DNA from: Ceratopteris richardii | Lineage: Eukaryota > Streptophyta > Polypodiopsida > Polypodiales > Pteridaceae | Assembly (NCBI GenBank): GCA_020310875.1 | Contig: CM035441.1 | Span: forward strand, 85,248,704 to 85,312,703 | Direction: 5' to 3' | DNA: 64,000 nt | Shown: positions 1 to 11,115 of the stretch, piece by piece | Position numbering within the stretch: position 1 is the stretch's first letter | Layout of the letters: every line of letters starts with the position of its first letter | The notes under the pieces: generated by a model | The model's database searches: none | Told to the model about the DNA's origin: nothing | Seen by the model: the letters and a program-made list of their open reading frames with translations, nothing else | Position numbers and translations under genes: made by a program

Positions 1-3000
1 GCATAGGGCCATGAAAACATGGAAACTTTGGAAGCACTCTTCTATTTAGAAGATTTCGAAAGTTCTAAGAAGTTTCTTTGTGGTTTCAAGATTCGTATAT
101 CACGATGAAACCTCGGTAAGTGACTTTTAGGAATTGAGATATTTCCTAAAAGAAAAACACTAAAATGAAATAGTCAAGCCTTCTATTCCTCGTGAGATCA
201 TTCGCCTACCATGTTCGAGATGAATTTATTTTTGGGAAGGCAGACGTTCCAAGTAAAGGATCTTAATTGATTCATGAACTCTTCCCAAAATACACATAAA
301 TTCATAATATATGATAGGACCAAGGAATGATGATGTTCTAATAAAAGGTGTATAAAGAGATAAGAGCAAAACATCTACTAGTTATGGATGTTTTGCCGAA
401 AGATGATGAAGGCAAAACCTCTTTAGGATATAGATGTTTTGCCAAGATATAAAGGTGCCAAGAAAAACTATGAAGCTTTTATAAGTTTTCATTTGTTTTC
501 ATCCCAAGGAGTGATGGAAATCAAAGGTTGAACCTTAACATCAATTGATCTTTGACGTCAATAAGAGGATGTTTGGTTCTATAGTTGCATCTCTGGTAAA
601 TGATGCAACTAGCTAAGCAATCTTTAGGAAATAAGATAAGTTCCTAATGACTTGAAGCAAGTGTGAACTTTTCATTTAGGAATAGAAAGTTCCAAGAAAT
701 GGATCTCCAATCCAGGAACTTTTCCTAAACAATCTATAAAGTTCAAAGTTATGTGTTCATAATTGCATTACTATTGGATCAATCATCAATAGATGCTTGG
801 ACTTTAAACATAATTTTGATTGGTGAAATATGCTTAAAGGACTCTAGTAACATCTAAAGATTGACCAATAATAATGAATCTTGTATAAAACTCAAGAATA
901 GGAGTCAATATCACATAAATGAAAGTTCAACTTAAACTTTCATAGTGGCATGGGAAACCTTATCCAAAAGGTGATATTTAGTCTCTAGTTTGATACTCAT
1001 TGAATACAATTGAATCAGTAAACTTTCTGGATATTGTTTGAAAGAATTTCTTTGCAAAAGATTCCAAGATGAATCATTTGCTCAAGATATTTGATTCCCT
1101 AGAAGGAATCTCAAGTTTTTGAAGAATAACATTCTTCCAAGTATTGAGAAAGTTCTTCATACTCTTTAAAACAATAAGTAGTTCCCTGGATGTCCCAAAC
1201 CACCAGAAGTGGTACTTAAAGTCCAAATTGTGATATAACCTAAAGGTATATCAAGGATTCTTAGTTTTGGAATTTGAGAGGCATTAGTGTATGCTTTGAC
1301 TTAAGTAAGGGAAATATCTCTAAAAATCTTGCAGGTAAGCAAAAAACCTTAGAAAAGCTCAAGAGATCTTAAATGATAAAGACAAAGTCTTTATTATTAT
1401 CACATGGTCAACAAGACTTGATCAATCTTGGTCGTGGTTGTCCCAAATAATTGCAATTGGAACTATTGTGAAGTTTGCCCAAGTATTGACAATTGAAATA
1501 GTAAGTTGTTCCAAGTTTGAACAGAGTAGAAATTCCAAGAATGTAGTCTGCAACCGTGTTGATGCTAATTAAGTCTGTGGAAGGTAAAACATAATGTTTG
1601 CCTATCCTTAAAGGGATTTTGGTACAAATCCAAAGAGAATGAGCGGATGCTTAAGACTTAGGCAGTAGAGAGATTCTTATATAAAGTCCCCGAGGTAGGT
1701 ACCTATAGCATCAATAAAGAAAGGAATCTAAAGACAAGAAGTCGAAAGCTCTTGTCACTACAAAATTGGTCAAGGATAAACCAATTGAACTTGAATTTGA
1801 GAAAATTCGAGTACTTAGAATTCTAATTGGTTTTTATTTGAAACCCTAGCAAAGAAGGATGGATGTTCCATCAAAAGGTTTTCAAAGTTCTCGAAGGAAA
1901 GCACAAGATTGTGAAACGATCATGTGAAGGGATCAAAACCTAGAAAATCTAGTTAGAGTTCATGCCTGAAACTTCAAACTTCTCGAAAAGAAATGAAGCA
2001 AGAAGGTTCTCTATCAAGAGATGTTTAGACTTTAGGATAATATTCACTCACATGTCAATGTGAATATAAAATAGGGTGGTATGGGACACCAGATTTTATA
2101 CTCAGATTGATGTAGGAAAGATGGTATGGGACATCGGACCGTGGGATGATAATTATCTTTTAGTCCTAGTTTAGATCTTGAAGTTAGGTTTGATCCTCAA
2201 GAGAATTAAGACTTCAAAGAAGGAGTTTAATTCAAGAAAGGATGAAATTAGTATCTCAAGATACTTCAAGGTAACTTCAAGATAAAAGAAACAGAAGATA
2301 TGAAGTAAGTAACTTCCAAGATCTTCTTGAAACACTTCCAGATAAAGTGTTGTTAATTCGGAAATATTTCATAAATTTCTAAAAGAAGATGTACTTTGAT
2401 TTTGAGTTGATCTTTTCAAATAAGGATTTGATTGACTAAGTCAAGCATCAATTTCCTAGTGTAACTTGGTAAATTCACTCTTTTGACTCAAAGAAATGCA
2501 CAAGAATTGCATTCCTAGTAAGGAGTCAGAAAGACTAAATATGACCTAAACTTAGTCTCAAGTGATGCATTATTTGAATATAAAACTCATCCACAGAACA
2601 TCAGTGGGTCGACACACTGATGTTGGTTACCACACTAGTATCTTGTGGTTAGATGATGTTTTTGATTTGCTTTGAATCTTTTTGAGAATCCAGCTTATTT
2701 CTCTTAAAGATAGAAAAAATACTTCAATACCCAGTTGAAACAGATCTTTGAAAAGTTAAAGTCCTGAGTCATCTAGCCTTTGACTCATAGCAAGTTTACG
2801 TATCTTCGAAGTTTGAAATTGTTTGTAATAGAGTTTTAGTTATTTCTTTCTGCTTTCCAAATCTTTTGGAATTGGCTCAGATATGGTATCTAATTGCTTT
2901 TGCAAAAGACCAGGGTCAACCGATTAGAACTAGATAACCAAATTGAACATCCTAGATAGATGTTATGTGCAAGAACCTTTTCAATCTTCAAAAGAGAATA

Positions 3001-3677
3001 ATTCTAAGCAGACTTATTTATTTGAGTTTGCTTCAAGTTATAACATAAATGATTTTCTAGAGTCCAATATACTCTAGAATAGAGAAGTTAGGAATTGCTC
3101 AACAGATTGACAGTTCCCAAGAACTTTTAGCTAAAAACTAGTTTTTGAGAAAAGTATCCTAAATTGGACAATTGTTCATTTGAATTTGAATTGGTCAAGT
3201 TATAGTATGGTTGACTCAAAGAAAATGGTAAACTTTCTCCTACATTTTACATAGGATTTTTAAACTCATTAGGACAAAGTAGTCCTCTAGTCGAGTGAAA
3301 AAATCAAGTAACTGTTGGATAAGAGTTAACCATTGTACAAACATCTAAGTTAGATGTTTGGGACAACCAAACCAAGTTCTCCAAAACAAATTCAAGTGAA
3401 TCAAGAGTTCTCAAAGTTTTGCAAGGGATAAGAATCCCGCCTTCATTATTAAGTCCATGCACCAGTTATGCTCAAAAATGGACTGGTAATTTGAATCCAT
3501 CTATTTCACATGTTTGTGCCTAGATCGCACCTAGAAAAAACTATGAATTGTCTAGGGATGTTTTTAGATCCACCCTTATTGTTCATTCACTACTTTGTAC
3601 TTTGACTAGTTTATCAAAGTGCAAAGCGAGATAGTGTTTTGAATCATTTGGGCAGGGATGCCACCACAGAGATGAGA

Positions 3678-3758
3678 CATGTTCTTCCAGTTCTAGAACA
3701 TGACCATGTTCTTCCAGTTTTAGAACATGACCATGTTCTTCCAATTTTAGAACATGAG
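3678..3758. repeat. Three 27-bp tandem repeats, each a short inverted repeat
   Basis: Three consecutive 27-bp units start at 3678, 3705 and 3732. Each begins CATGTTCT and ends near AGAACATG, so each unit can fold as a hairpin with an 8-bp stem. The homologous place in the second J internal fragment (about 19770-19800) has one unit only, so the array expanded in J1 or its lineage. Confidence 0.85.
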
Positions 3759-3830
3759 GCTCAAGGGTTGCCTATAGTAGATATATAGCTCATTTTCGAG
3801 GATGAAAATATTTTTCGAAGGGGGGAAGAA

Positions 3831-4278
3831 TGTAATAAAGTAAGTCTATGATCCAAGGGTGCGACCGGTTTAGAAAAATATGAAATCCGACAGCGTTTGG
3901 TCATCCGTGTGTATGACCAAAGATCTTGAGTTTAGACTTACTAGGAGGTTTTGTGCTCTTGTGAACAAGTGATCCACTTAGCTTAGTGATTAAGTCTCAA
4001 GGATGTGAAGGAGGAGGTCTTGGGTTCGATCCCCATGGGGTACATGGGGAGAGTGTTTTGCCCAAAGAGCTCTAGAGCCTTCTAGAAGCATCCACTTGAG
4101 TTAACTCGAGTTGACTGGGACACTTGGCGCACATGCAGTTACATGGCCAACACATGGTTGGCTAGTATCCACCTGCCCAAGAAGGCAGTCCCCTGGAGAG
4201 AGCTATATATAGAGGCATTTGGTTGGGAGGAGAGTCATCTCTCTAGCATGTGGTGGTCGTTATACTCATTCTCTTGCA
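3831..4278 (+). repeat. J1 3' LTR (448 bp)
   Basis: The LTR has TG...CA ends and is preceded by a G-rich polypurine tract. Its tail CTCATTCTCTTGCA recurs at 18759-18772, where it is followed by TGGTATCAAAGC, a primer binding site of the initiator-Met type. That places the LTR end at 4278. The next bases (4279 on) match the tail of the Copia-D LTR, showing that J inserted there. Confidence 0.85.
3979..4034 (+). promoter_or_regulatory. tRNA-like A/B-box module inside the J LTR
   Basis: TAGCTTAGTGAT (3979-3990) resembles a Pol III A box and GGTTCGATCC (4023-4032) is a near-perfect B box. Spacing is as in a tRNA gene. The bases around the B box can form a T-arm with four of five pairs. The module is also present in the inverted J LTRs at about 18517-18588 and 19997-20064, so it belongs to the LTR and is not a chance insertion. 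Whether it drives transcription is unknown; it could simply be captured tRNA sequence. Confidence 0.6.
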
Positions 4279-4343
4279 CTGGAGCTCTTGAAAAAGATCC
4301 ACTATGGTGTATCACCATCAGAATACTTCACTGGTATTAGAGC

Positions 4344-5320
4344 ATTCTAACGCAAAAGCTTTGTTGTTTTTGTGTGATCGAAGCGAGCACCTGCTCACCC
4401 ACCCAAGGTTTATGACTAAGGTGATGACCAAGGCATGCGTCTTGGCATACCTTGTCATCCAAGTCATCGAAGTCACCATTGGAATCATTGGTTGCACACG
4501 AGGGAGGACCCTAATGATCAAGAAAGACAGAGTTTCTCAGTACTTCCAAGGAGGTCACGCATCCCAGTACTGTCCCCCCCCCCCCCGAAGCTCGCTTGAC
4601 CAGCAATATCTTGCCACTAAGCTACACTCTTTTGGTGTTTGAAGAGGGGGAAAGTCTAAGGTTCATATTTCATTGGACATGTTTTGGGCCCTCAAAGCTT
4701 CATTCTTTCCTTTCAAAGCCTGAATTGAAGCATTTTTGGGGTGATTCTTGCAACCATTTTGGAGTACTTTCATGCATAGTTCTCTTTACACAAGTTCAAG
4801 AACATCAAGAACAATGTTCTTTGTACTTCTTTGACAATGAATATTCAACTTTAGGGATATGTTTTTAGCCACACTAGTAAATCTATAGGTTTCTTGAAAG
4901 GTTTCAGGTGTGGTGGGATCATCCACCACAAGTTTATGCAAGTTTTTGAGTCTAAAGAACAAAGTTGAAAGAAACTTGCAGGTGTTGTTGGCTAGTGTTT
5001 GGGCTATGAATTTAGCCTTTCAGTGCCATTTTACTACATATATTTTGCACATACACACTGTGTACACTTTTGTAGATGTCCCTTATGACATCCATATGGT
5101 CATTGATATAGCAGTTACATTTTTGCATAAGCCTTTGATGTTAACAAAGAGGGTCGTGGTGATGTTTTCTTAATTGGGAGACACCCAGATGTCAAAGTCT
5201 CTTTGGTGATGCAAGTGGAAGACTTACCCAGCCTCACCATAGGAGATGTATGCTATAGGTTCTCGATGAGCATAGTTGGCTTCTTTTGGTTAACTATTTA
5301 TATGCAATATAACTTGCAGG
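4344..5320 (+). other. D1 leader region, no gene recognised
   Basis: This is about 1 kb between the D1 primer binding site and gag. Apart from a 5S-rRNA-like segment at 4490-4602 and a run of twelve C at about 4575-4586, I see no coding signal. Short open frames here match nothing. The leader of D4 (63076 on) does not resemble it, so much of this stretch may be a later insertion. Confidence 0.5.
4490..4602 (-). pseudogene. 5S rRNA-derived segment (minus strand)
   Basis: Read on the minus strand, 4541-4602 follows plant 5S rRNA from the AAGCGTGCTT region through GATGGGTGACCTCCTGGGAAGT (here with a few changes and a C/G run), which is the C-box part of the internal promoter. At 4490-4505 GGTTGCACACGAGG resembles the reverse complement of the 5S 3' end, separated by about 30 bp of unrelated sequence. 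It is thus a partial, interrupted 5S copy. Cassandra TRIMs carry 5S sequence in their LTRs, but no LTR pair surrounds this one, so a simple captured fragment or a 5S-derived SINE head are alternatives. Confidence 0.6.
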
Positions 5321-5322
5321 GC

Positions 5323-6601
5323 AAATATAATTTTGAGATCCAAAAAATTAATGACACAAAATTTGCTCTATGGAAGAACCGGATTAAGGGTGTGCTCATG
5401 TATAGGAGGCAATGGAAGCTAGTCAATGGGATCTCAAAGAAGCCTGTTGACATGGCTAGGTCTACCATTTGATTGCACCTGGTACATAATGTTTACTTTA
5501 TAGTAATGGACTATGAAAGTGTAGAGGAGCTTTGGAAGAAGTTATGCAATAGATATGAAAAAGAAATGGCATCAAACAAAGTGTACTTGATGAGAAAGTT
5601 ATATGACCTTCACATGAAGGACATAGATAGTGTTGTTGCTCATCCAAATGATTTTGATGCTATATTATCTCAATTACAGGCTCAAAAAATAGAGATGGAT
5701 AATGAAACACAAGCAGTCTTGTTGGTATGCACCTTGCCATCATCATGGGATATGTTTTGTAGAACTATTAGCAATAGTGCACTTGGTGGTAAACTAGTCT
5801 ATGATGACATATATAGAGCACTCTTGAGTGAGGATAGTCATAGAAAGTCTATGGTTGGCATTCAAAGTGGAGATGCATTTAATGTTCATGATTCTTACCA
5901 AGGAAAGAATCAGTAACGTGGCAGGAGCAAGAACAGGGAAAATAATGGTCAATAGAATAAGAGTAGAAGTAAATCAAGTAAGAGGGATATCGAGTGCCAT
6001 TATTTTCACAAGAAAGGACATATGAAGAAAGACTGCTATGCATTAAAGAATGCTAAAGGTAAAGGATAGAATATTGTTAGGCATGTTAAACAATTACCTA
6101 CATCATCTTCTCCAATTGTGAAGATAGAACAAATTAATGATATTTCTGATGATGCTAATGTGTTCACACTTGATAATAGTGTGCCCACTGAGGATCTTAT
6201 GGTTGATTGTCTTTCCCACACATGGCTATTATATTTTGGTGCGTCTTTCCATGTGACACCACATAGAGAATAGTTCTCTAGTTATGAAGCAAAGTCTCTT
6301 GGTACAGTGAGACGGTGACTCTTACCAATGTGATGCTATTGAGATTGGCCATGTGGTTGTGCAATTCATTGATGGTTCAAAATTCACTATGCATAATGTA
6401 CACCATGTACCTCAGTTATCATGCAACTTGATGTCAGTTGGTTAACTTGATGACCTTGGTTACAAGGTGGTTTTCTATGCTTAATCCTTTCACATATCAA
6501 ATGGCAATATGGTGATTGCAAAGGGAAGAAAATTTGGCTCACTTTATCCAATATTTGTAACACATAACGAACACTTGTTAGATGTTACTGAATAGCCTAT
6601 G
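5323..6601 (+). pseudogene. Copia-D1 gag and protease remnant
   Basis: The reading EELWKKLCNRYEKEM followed by VYLMRKLYDLHMKD is the UBN2-type gag of plant copia elements. Further on HKKGHMKKDC is the right half of a zinc knuckle and SFHVTPHRE lies just after the protease active-site position. Gag packages element RNA and the protease cleaves the polyprotein in known copia elements. The same sequence with small differences is seen in D2 (25712-26560), which supports the call. It is broken in several places. Confidence 0.75.
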
Positions 6602-6606
6602 GATTT

Positions 6607-7124
6607 CCCAATTGAATTAGAATATATCTCTCAATTTATAGGCCAGATTGCAACATGTAAGATACTGTTGGAAGGCTCTCAAGAAGATCTTGCAAAATTT
6701 AGAAAGTTACATAGGAAATGTGAAATGCTTGGGACACCTTGGGTGGCATTTTATTGAGGGCTCAAGATATTGAACATGTGTGAGAACGAGGTTCAAAATA
6801 CTAAGTTTGAGAATAGGGTTCAAGACACCAAGGTTACAAACAAAGTTCAAAAAGATATGTGAGGTTGAGGATATCAATTCAAGGGTACCTAGGGATTTCA
6901 AGACCTCCTCATCAAGGCTAGAGGGATACAAGAGCATATCATTGAGGACAATGATCACCAAAGGGGGAAGAATGTCATAAAGTGATAAGTAGGAGATGAT
7001 TGAGCCACACTCTTGATAGGTAGGAGATGGTTGAATTACACTAATCCTCAACCAGGGTCTTTGTGGCAAGTGGGTAGCCCATCATAATCCTAGCCAATAG
7101 ATCATGATTTTAATTCCTTTTGGA
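6607..7124 (+). mobile_element. TRIM-like element, second copy (TRIM2), 3' part, decayed
   Basis: This is homologous along its length to the internal part and 3' LTR of TRIM1 (45335-46167). It shows the same sequence near 6620-6760, about four imperfect 27-30 bp repeats near 6756-6870, a polypurine tract AAAGGGGGAAGAA ending at 6972, and an LTR at 6973-7124 starting TGTCATAAAG. The 5' LTR and first part of the internal region are absent; the left side joins D1 at 6601. It is much more diverged than TRIM1. Confidence 0.75.
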
Positions 7125-7320
7125 TACAACAAGCTCATGACCTACTAGCGAGGAGTATGATGGGCTAACCAATTTCTTGAAAAGCCATGGTTGAGGATTA
7201 CTTCCTAATCCTCCCTCTTAGGGTGTAGTTCAACCATCTCCTACCTATCAATGACGTGTCAAACCATCTCCTACCTATCAATGGTGTGTTCAACCATCTC
7301 CTACCTACCACTTTATGATA
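7125..7320 (-). repeat. Inverted TRIM-like LTR next to TRIM2, with 30-bp triplication
   Basis: The reverse complement of this stretch is a TRIM-family LTR: it starts TATCATAAAGTGG and contains CCATGGCTTTTC and GTTAGCCCATCA. It lies tail to tail with the TRIM2 3' LTR (6973-7124), making a large inverted repeat of about 350 bp. Its start region carries three 30-bp units containing CCATCTCCTACCTA at 7231, 7261 and 7291; the facing LTR has two related units. Confidence 0.75.
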
Positions 7321-9185
7321 GTATTCCTCTTCAAAAAACCTACATATATTGATTGGGAAGGAACATGTCTCTAGAAAAATACACCACTGAGATACGTCTA
7401 CGTGGCATAAAAAAATAGATACAAAATTAAGGTATTTATGCGTTATTGGAAGCAGATGCAAGTAAAAAAAAAAAAACTAAAAAAGTGAAAAAATACTGAA
7501 AAAGTGAATACAAAATTAAGGTCTTTATGCCTTATTGGAAGCAGATGCAAGTAAAAGTCCATCTGTGCAAAAATTTGATGGTTTTAGCTATATAATCTCT
7601 TGTTGAAAGTGGGAGGACTAGGTAGTAGAGGATACTTACGTCATTTTTTAGGTGTTGTTGCCCTTTCCTTCTCTTGAAATCTTCGCATCATATACTTCTT
7701 AGCATTCAAAAATGTGCAAGATTGACTTTTAACTTGTATTGTGAAAGGTGGCATGTCAAGATAAACATGGTACCTTTTTGTAGTAAATTATTCCTCCAAT
7801 TTAGATCCATAGAGAAATGTTGCTTAAAGTCTTCCTCAATTTCTTGAATGGTAGGAGTATTTTCTTTAAGATCCAAAGTATCTATTTCCCTTTCTCACTA
7901 CTCCTATATTTGAATATGTCTCTTTCAATCTGTAAATTTTGAGATCAACTTTCTTGAAGCTTATTTTTCCACTCTTATATTTTGACCTTCAATTTGATTA
8001 ATTCATGATTTTCCACAAGTGGTTCCATAAGAAGTTGATCCAAAAGGTGTTTTTGCATTAGTCCTTCAATGTTGGATTAGAGTTCTTTCACTTCTTTCAA
8101 GATATACTTCAAATTTACTTAAAGTAATCAGAATTTCTTTGTCACTCTAATGTTATCCATTGAGTGCACCTTGAATCATTGATTTGATAGAGGGTTTGAG
8201 TTGATTAACATCTACATGAAGCCATAGAGCTAGGAGAATTGATAGTTGCAACAATTAACCCAATTATCTTCCTTCTTTTAGACGTATAAACATGCCAAAT
8301 GGCCATTTGAATTTGAAGGATAGTCTTTGTGTTGATTGTTGAGTCTCTTACATTCGTTATGGAGATGAAAATCTTGGTGGCAATGCAAGTATAGAAGTGT
8401 CCATAGATGTTGTTGTAATTGGTGTTGGATAAGATAGAGAGACATTGATGAGTATGTTTCAAAATCATTATTGGTAGGTGGTATGTATGATAGGGTAGGC
8501 ATTGCTTTAGAAGATGTCATGTCCACACAATTTTTCATTCAATTTAATTCCTCCCAATGAAGATTATCATTAATGCCTTTTATTTATGGGGACCCCAACT
8601 GTGCATCATCTTTCTCATTATTGGACGTAGAGGAGGAAGAAATTTTTGTTGTGAAGTGGCATGGCATTCCTCATGAGCTTTCATGCCAAAGAAATTGCAA
8701 AGCTCATTTATTGCTTCACAGTGTTCACGACCATGAAGTGATAATGTGGCATGAAGATATGCATGCCCTTGTGAATCCATATTGATTTCTCCATGGAGAC
8801 CATGATGTGTATCCAATATAGCAACTTGGCTATCTTCATCAATTAGTAGAGATGGCATAGATAAGGGGTTATGAGCTAGGAAATGGGTGTGATTTCTAGG
8901 GGCACTCAAGACCCTTCATCCATCATACACATGGAACCCCTCATTTACAGTCAAGAACTTAGTTCCAACATCTATTCTACCTCTTTGATCACAATTGCCA
9001 TTCTTTTGGAACAAGTAAGAATAAAGGATTTCATATTCTTGATGTTCATATGAATGGTAGGTGCTACACTAATTTTGTTAATGTGTTGTAAAGTATGGTA
9101 GATTTTGAGCAACCAATCACTCTTATGGTCACTAAAGAGCTCAATATTGGAGGCATCAATAGCAAAGGCACCCATGATCAAGTCT
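7321..9185. other. Unassigned region P with weak minus-strand coding character
   Basis: No known domain was recognised. On the minus strand several open stretches follow one another (about 9181-8972, 8909-8580, 8538-8205), the first reading AIDASNIELFSDHKSDWLLK, which does not look like low-complexity noise. Near 7700-8100 a minus-strand reading gives a glutamate/lysine-rich stretch like coiled coil. The open stretches change frame, so if this was a gene it is broken several times. At 7418-7467 and 7505-7554 there is a direct duplication of about 50 bp (AATTAAGGT...AGATGCAAGT) separated by A-rich sequence. The region ends where Copia-C begins (about 9186). It could be a decayed host gene, a gag of an unknown element, or non-coding. 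Confidence 0.3.
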
Positions 9186-11115
9186 TTTATGCAAGAAGGA
9201 TGAACATTTTTTAGCTATGAGACATGGGAGTGACTCAAATCAGTCCTATGATAATCTTGATGCATTGATAGTGGTTGTAGTAACCACCTGTCATGCATAG
9301 AAGATTTGTCAAACAATTTGCAACCCCCCAAGCAAAGAGGATATGTAGAAATAGGTGAGAATATAGAGGACAAGATTCAACACATGGGAGAGATCAAACT
9401 AGAGGGAAGACACAAGGCAAGTAGCCTATAGGAGGTGCTATATTTACCTACCATTAGGAAGACCTTGATTTCATTGGGAAAATTGGTAGAAAGAGACTAC
9501 ATGATATAATTTAATCATAATTTTTGTTTAATTGAGGACCCTACAAATAGTTATGAGTTGATTAAAAAGGGAAAGAGGGAAGGCTAAATGTTTAAACTTG
9601 ATGTAGGACACACAAGTACATCAAAAGTAATGTTTATCTCTTGGTGACAAAAGGATAATTGGATTTGACTTTTGGCACAAAAGGCTTGGACATATTGACC
9701 TTCAAAGACTCAAGATCATGCAAAGCAAACAAGTGGTAAGAGGTTTTCCTATGTTCATGGCTACTATGATGCATGAATTATGGGAGGCTTGCAAATTAGG
9801 CAAGAAAATTAGACTCTCTTTGAAGAAGAGTAACTACATCTTACTAAATGTGTTAAAGCTCACACATACAGATGTATCGACTCCAACAAAAGAGCCTTCT
9901 CTTATAGGTTATAGATATTTTATTGGATTTATTGATGATAGCTCAAAGAAAGTGTGACTCCATTGTATTAAACAAAATCAGGATTGTTTCCTATATTCAA
10001 GAGGTTCAAAGCACAAGTACAGAAGGACTTCAATAAATGGGTCAAAACCATAAGTTCAAATGGAGGGGTGTAGTACTTATCGAATGAGTTATTTGAGTAT
10101 CCACAAGATTAAGGCATAAGGAGCTAGCTTACTTTGCAGGTACACACCACAACAAAATTGTATGGCAAAGAGCAAAAACAATTATATAATAGAGATAGTT
10201 AGGAGCATGATGAATGAGATGAATGTTCCAATAGGAAGTAGATGTTATGTCTATTGTTCATTATATCACGAACAGGTGCCATATCTATGGAGTACATGCT
10301 CCAAAACTATACATAGCTTGGAATTGGAGGAAAGTAGACTTCTCACACTTGAAGATCTTTGGATGTGTGTGTTAGACACATATCCCTCATGAGTGGAGAA
10401 GTAAACATGATGCTAGGGTAGAAAGATGTATTTTTTGGCCTATCCTTTGGGAAAAAAAGGCTATATGTGTTTCAAACCCATTATCAAGGAATTAAATATC
10501 TCTGATTCTGTTATTTTTTATCAAGTAAAACCCTAGTGCGGTCATAAGTTTTCCTTGTAGGATGACGATATAGAAGTAGAGTAGGTTTGAAGAAAACATG
10601 GAGCTTGGTGGCCCAATTCAACAAGTGAAGAAGGTTCAAGTGTCACATCACCATCAAAAGGAAGGGAAAAGTAAAACAAAACTCATAGAATTGATGTTGA
10701 AGGTCATGAGATAGAAGAATATGAAGACCCCATAGCGTAGATATGCACTACATCAAAGGCAAAAATAAGATTTTTGAGGCAAAAAAACATTTATACCTCA
10801 AAGGGGTGAAGCAAGGAGGTCTTCAAGGGTAAGATATATAATTCAAAACCTTACCTATAATAACTTTATTTCTATTCACTATGCATACATGTGTAAAGGA
10901 TCAAGGACAAGGAACCTACATCATTTGAGGAATTTAGGGCAAGCAATGCTAGGAAGGAAGCTATGGAAGAAGAAGTCAAAGCATTAAAAGGCAAACACAC
11001 ATGAACATTGGTGCCCAAGCAAGAAGGTGTGAAAGTTATTTGAAATAAATAGGTTTTTTAAGGCTAAATGGAATGCAAATAAGAGCATAGCAAGATACAA
11101 GGCCATACTAGTAGC
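9186..11115 (+). mobile_element. Copia-C, part 1: protease, integrase, start of RT (broken)
   Basis: Readings match Copia-I (42632-38390) step by step: IDSGCSNHL at about 9260 (protease site), YLPTIRKTLISLGKLVE near 9450, the GAG-pre-integrase WHKRLGHIDLQRLK-like stretch near 9680, integrase near 9850-10400, and the start of RT near 10900-11115. The fossil is heavily broken (more than ten interruptions). It is cut at 11115 by Copia-A; the RT wording resumes at 16236 and again at 51373. The element's gag and LTRs are not seen in the window. Confidence 0.8.

Larger units (their letters stand above)
1..4278 (+). mobile_element. Gypsy-like element J (copy J1), 3' part with 3' LTR
   Basis: The right end is clear: a polypurine tract at 3817-3830 is followed by an LTR at 3831-4278 that starts TGTAATAAAG and ends CTCTTGCA. 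The identity of this LTR is confirmed by an inverted copy at 18281-18722 and a partial one at 19846-20204. The left end lies outside the window. The segment 1-3816 is about 3.8 kb of AT-rich sequence in which I recognise no gag or pol motif on either strand, so J may be a large non-coding derivative (LARD) or an element with a long 3' untranslated part. The gypsy assignment is weak and rests on the tract style and LTR length. J1 sits inside the 5' LTR of Copia-D1, whose LTR tail resumes directly at 4279. Confidence 0.7.
4279..6601 (+). mobile_element. Copia-D copy D1, 5' part (LTR tail to protease), broken
   Basis: 4279-4330 is the tail of a Copia-D LTR (compare 63010-63062), ending ATACTTCA. 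A Met-type primer binding site TGGTATTAGAGC follows at 4332-4343. A long leader runs to about 5320, then gag reads through about 5323-6060, including a CCHC-like knuckle region near 5985-6050, and a protease region near 6210-6600 (DSG-type site altered). D1 stops at 6601, where TRIM-like sequence begins, so integrase, RT and 3' LTR are missing here. The fossil carries at least half a dozen breaks. The same family recurs at 25711-29605, 56481-59590 and 62766-64000. Tork/Tnt1-like affinity is a guess from the RT wording of the other copies. Confidence 0.8.

Noticed and set aside
3831-4278. J LTR as a SINE
   Set aside because: It has tRNA-like boxes, but TG/CA ends, a polypurine tract before it and a primer site after its tail elsewhere (18773) show it is an LTR.
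4490-4602. Intact 5S rRNA gene or Cassandra element
   Set aside because: Only part of 5S is present, it is interrupted, and no flanking LTR pair with target duplication was found.
4143-5173. Several 65-112 codon open frames at 4.1-5.2 kb
   Set aside because: They run through the J LTR, the D LTR tail, the primer site and the 5S-like segment, so they cannot be one gene, and none resembles a known protein.
7418-7554. Tandem duplication as LTRs of a tiny element
   Set aside because: The two 50-bp copies have no TG/CA ends, primer site or target duplication; a local duplication explains them.
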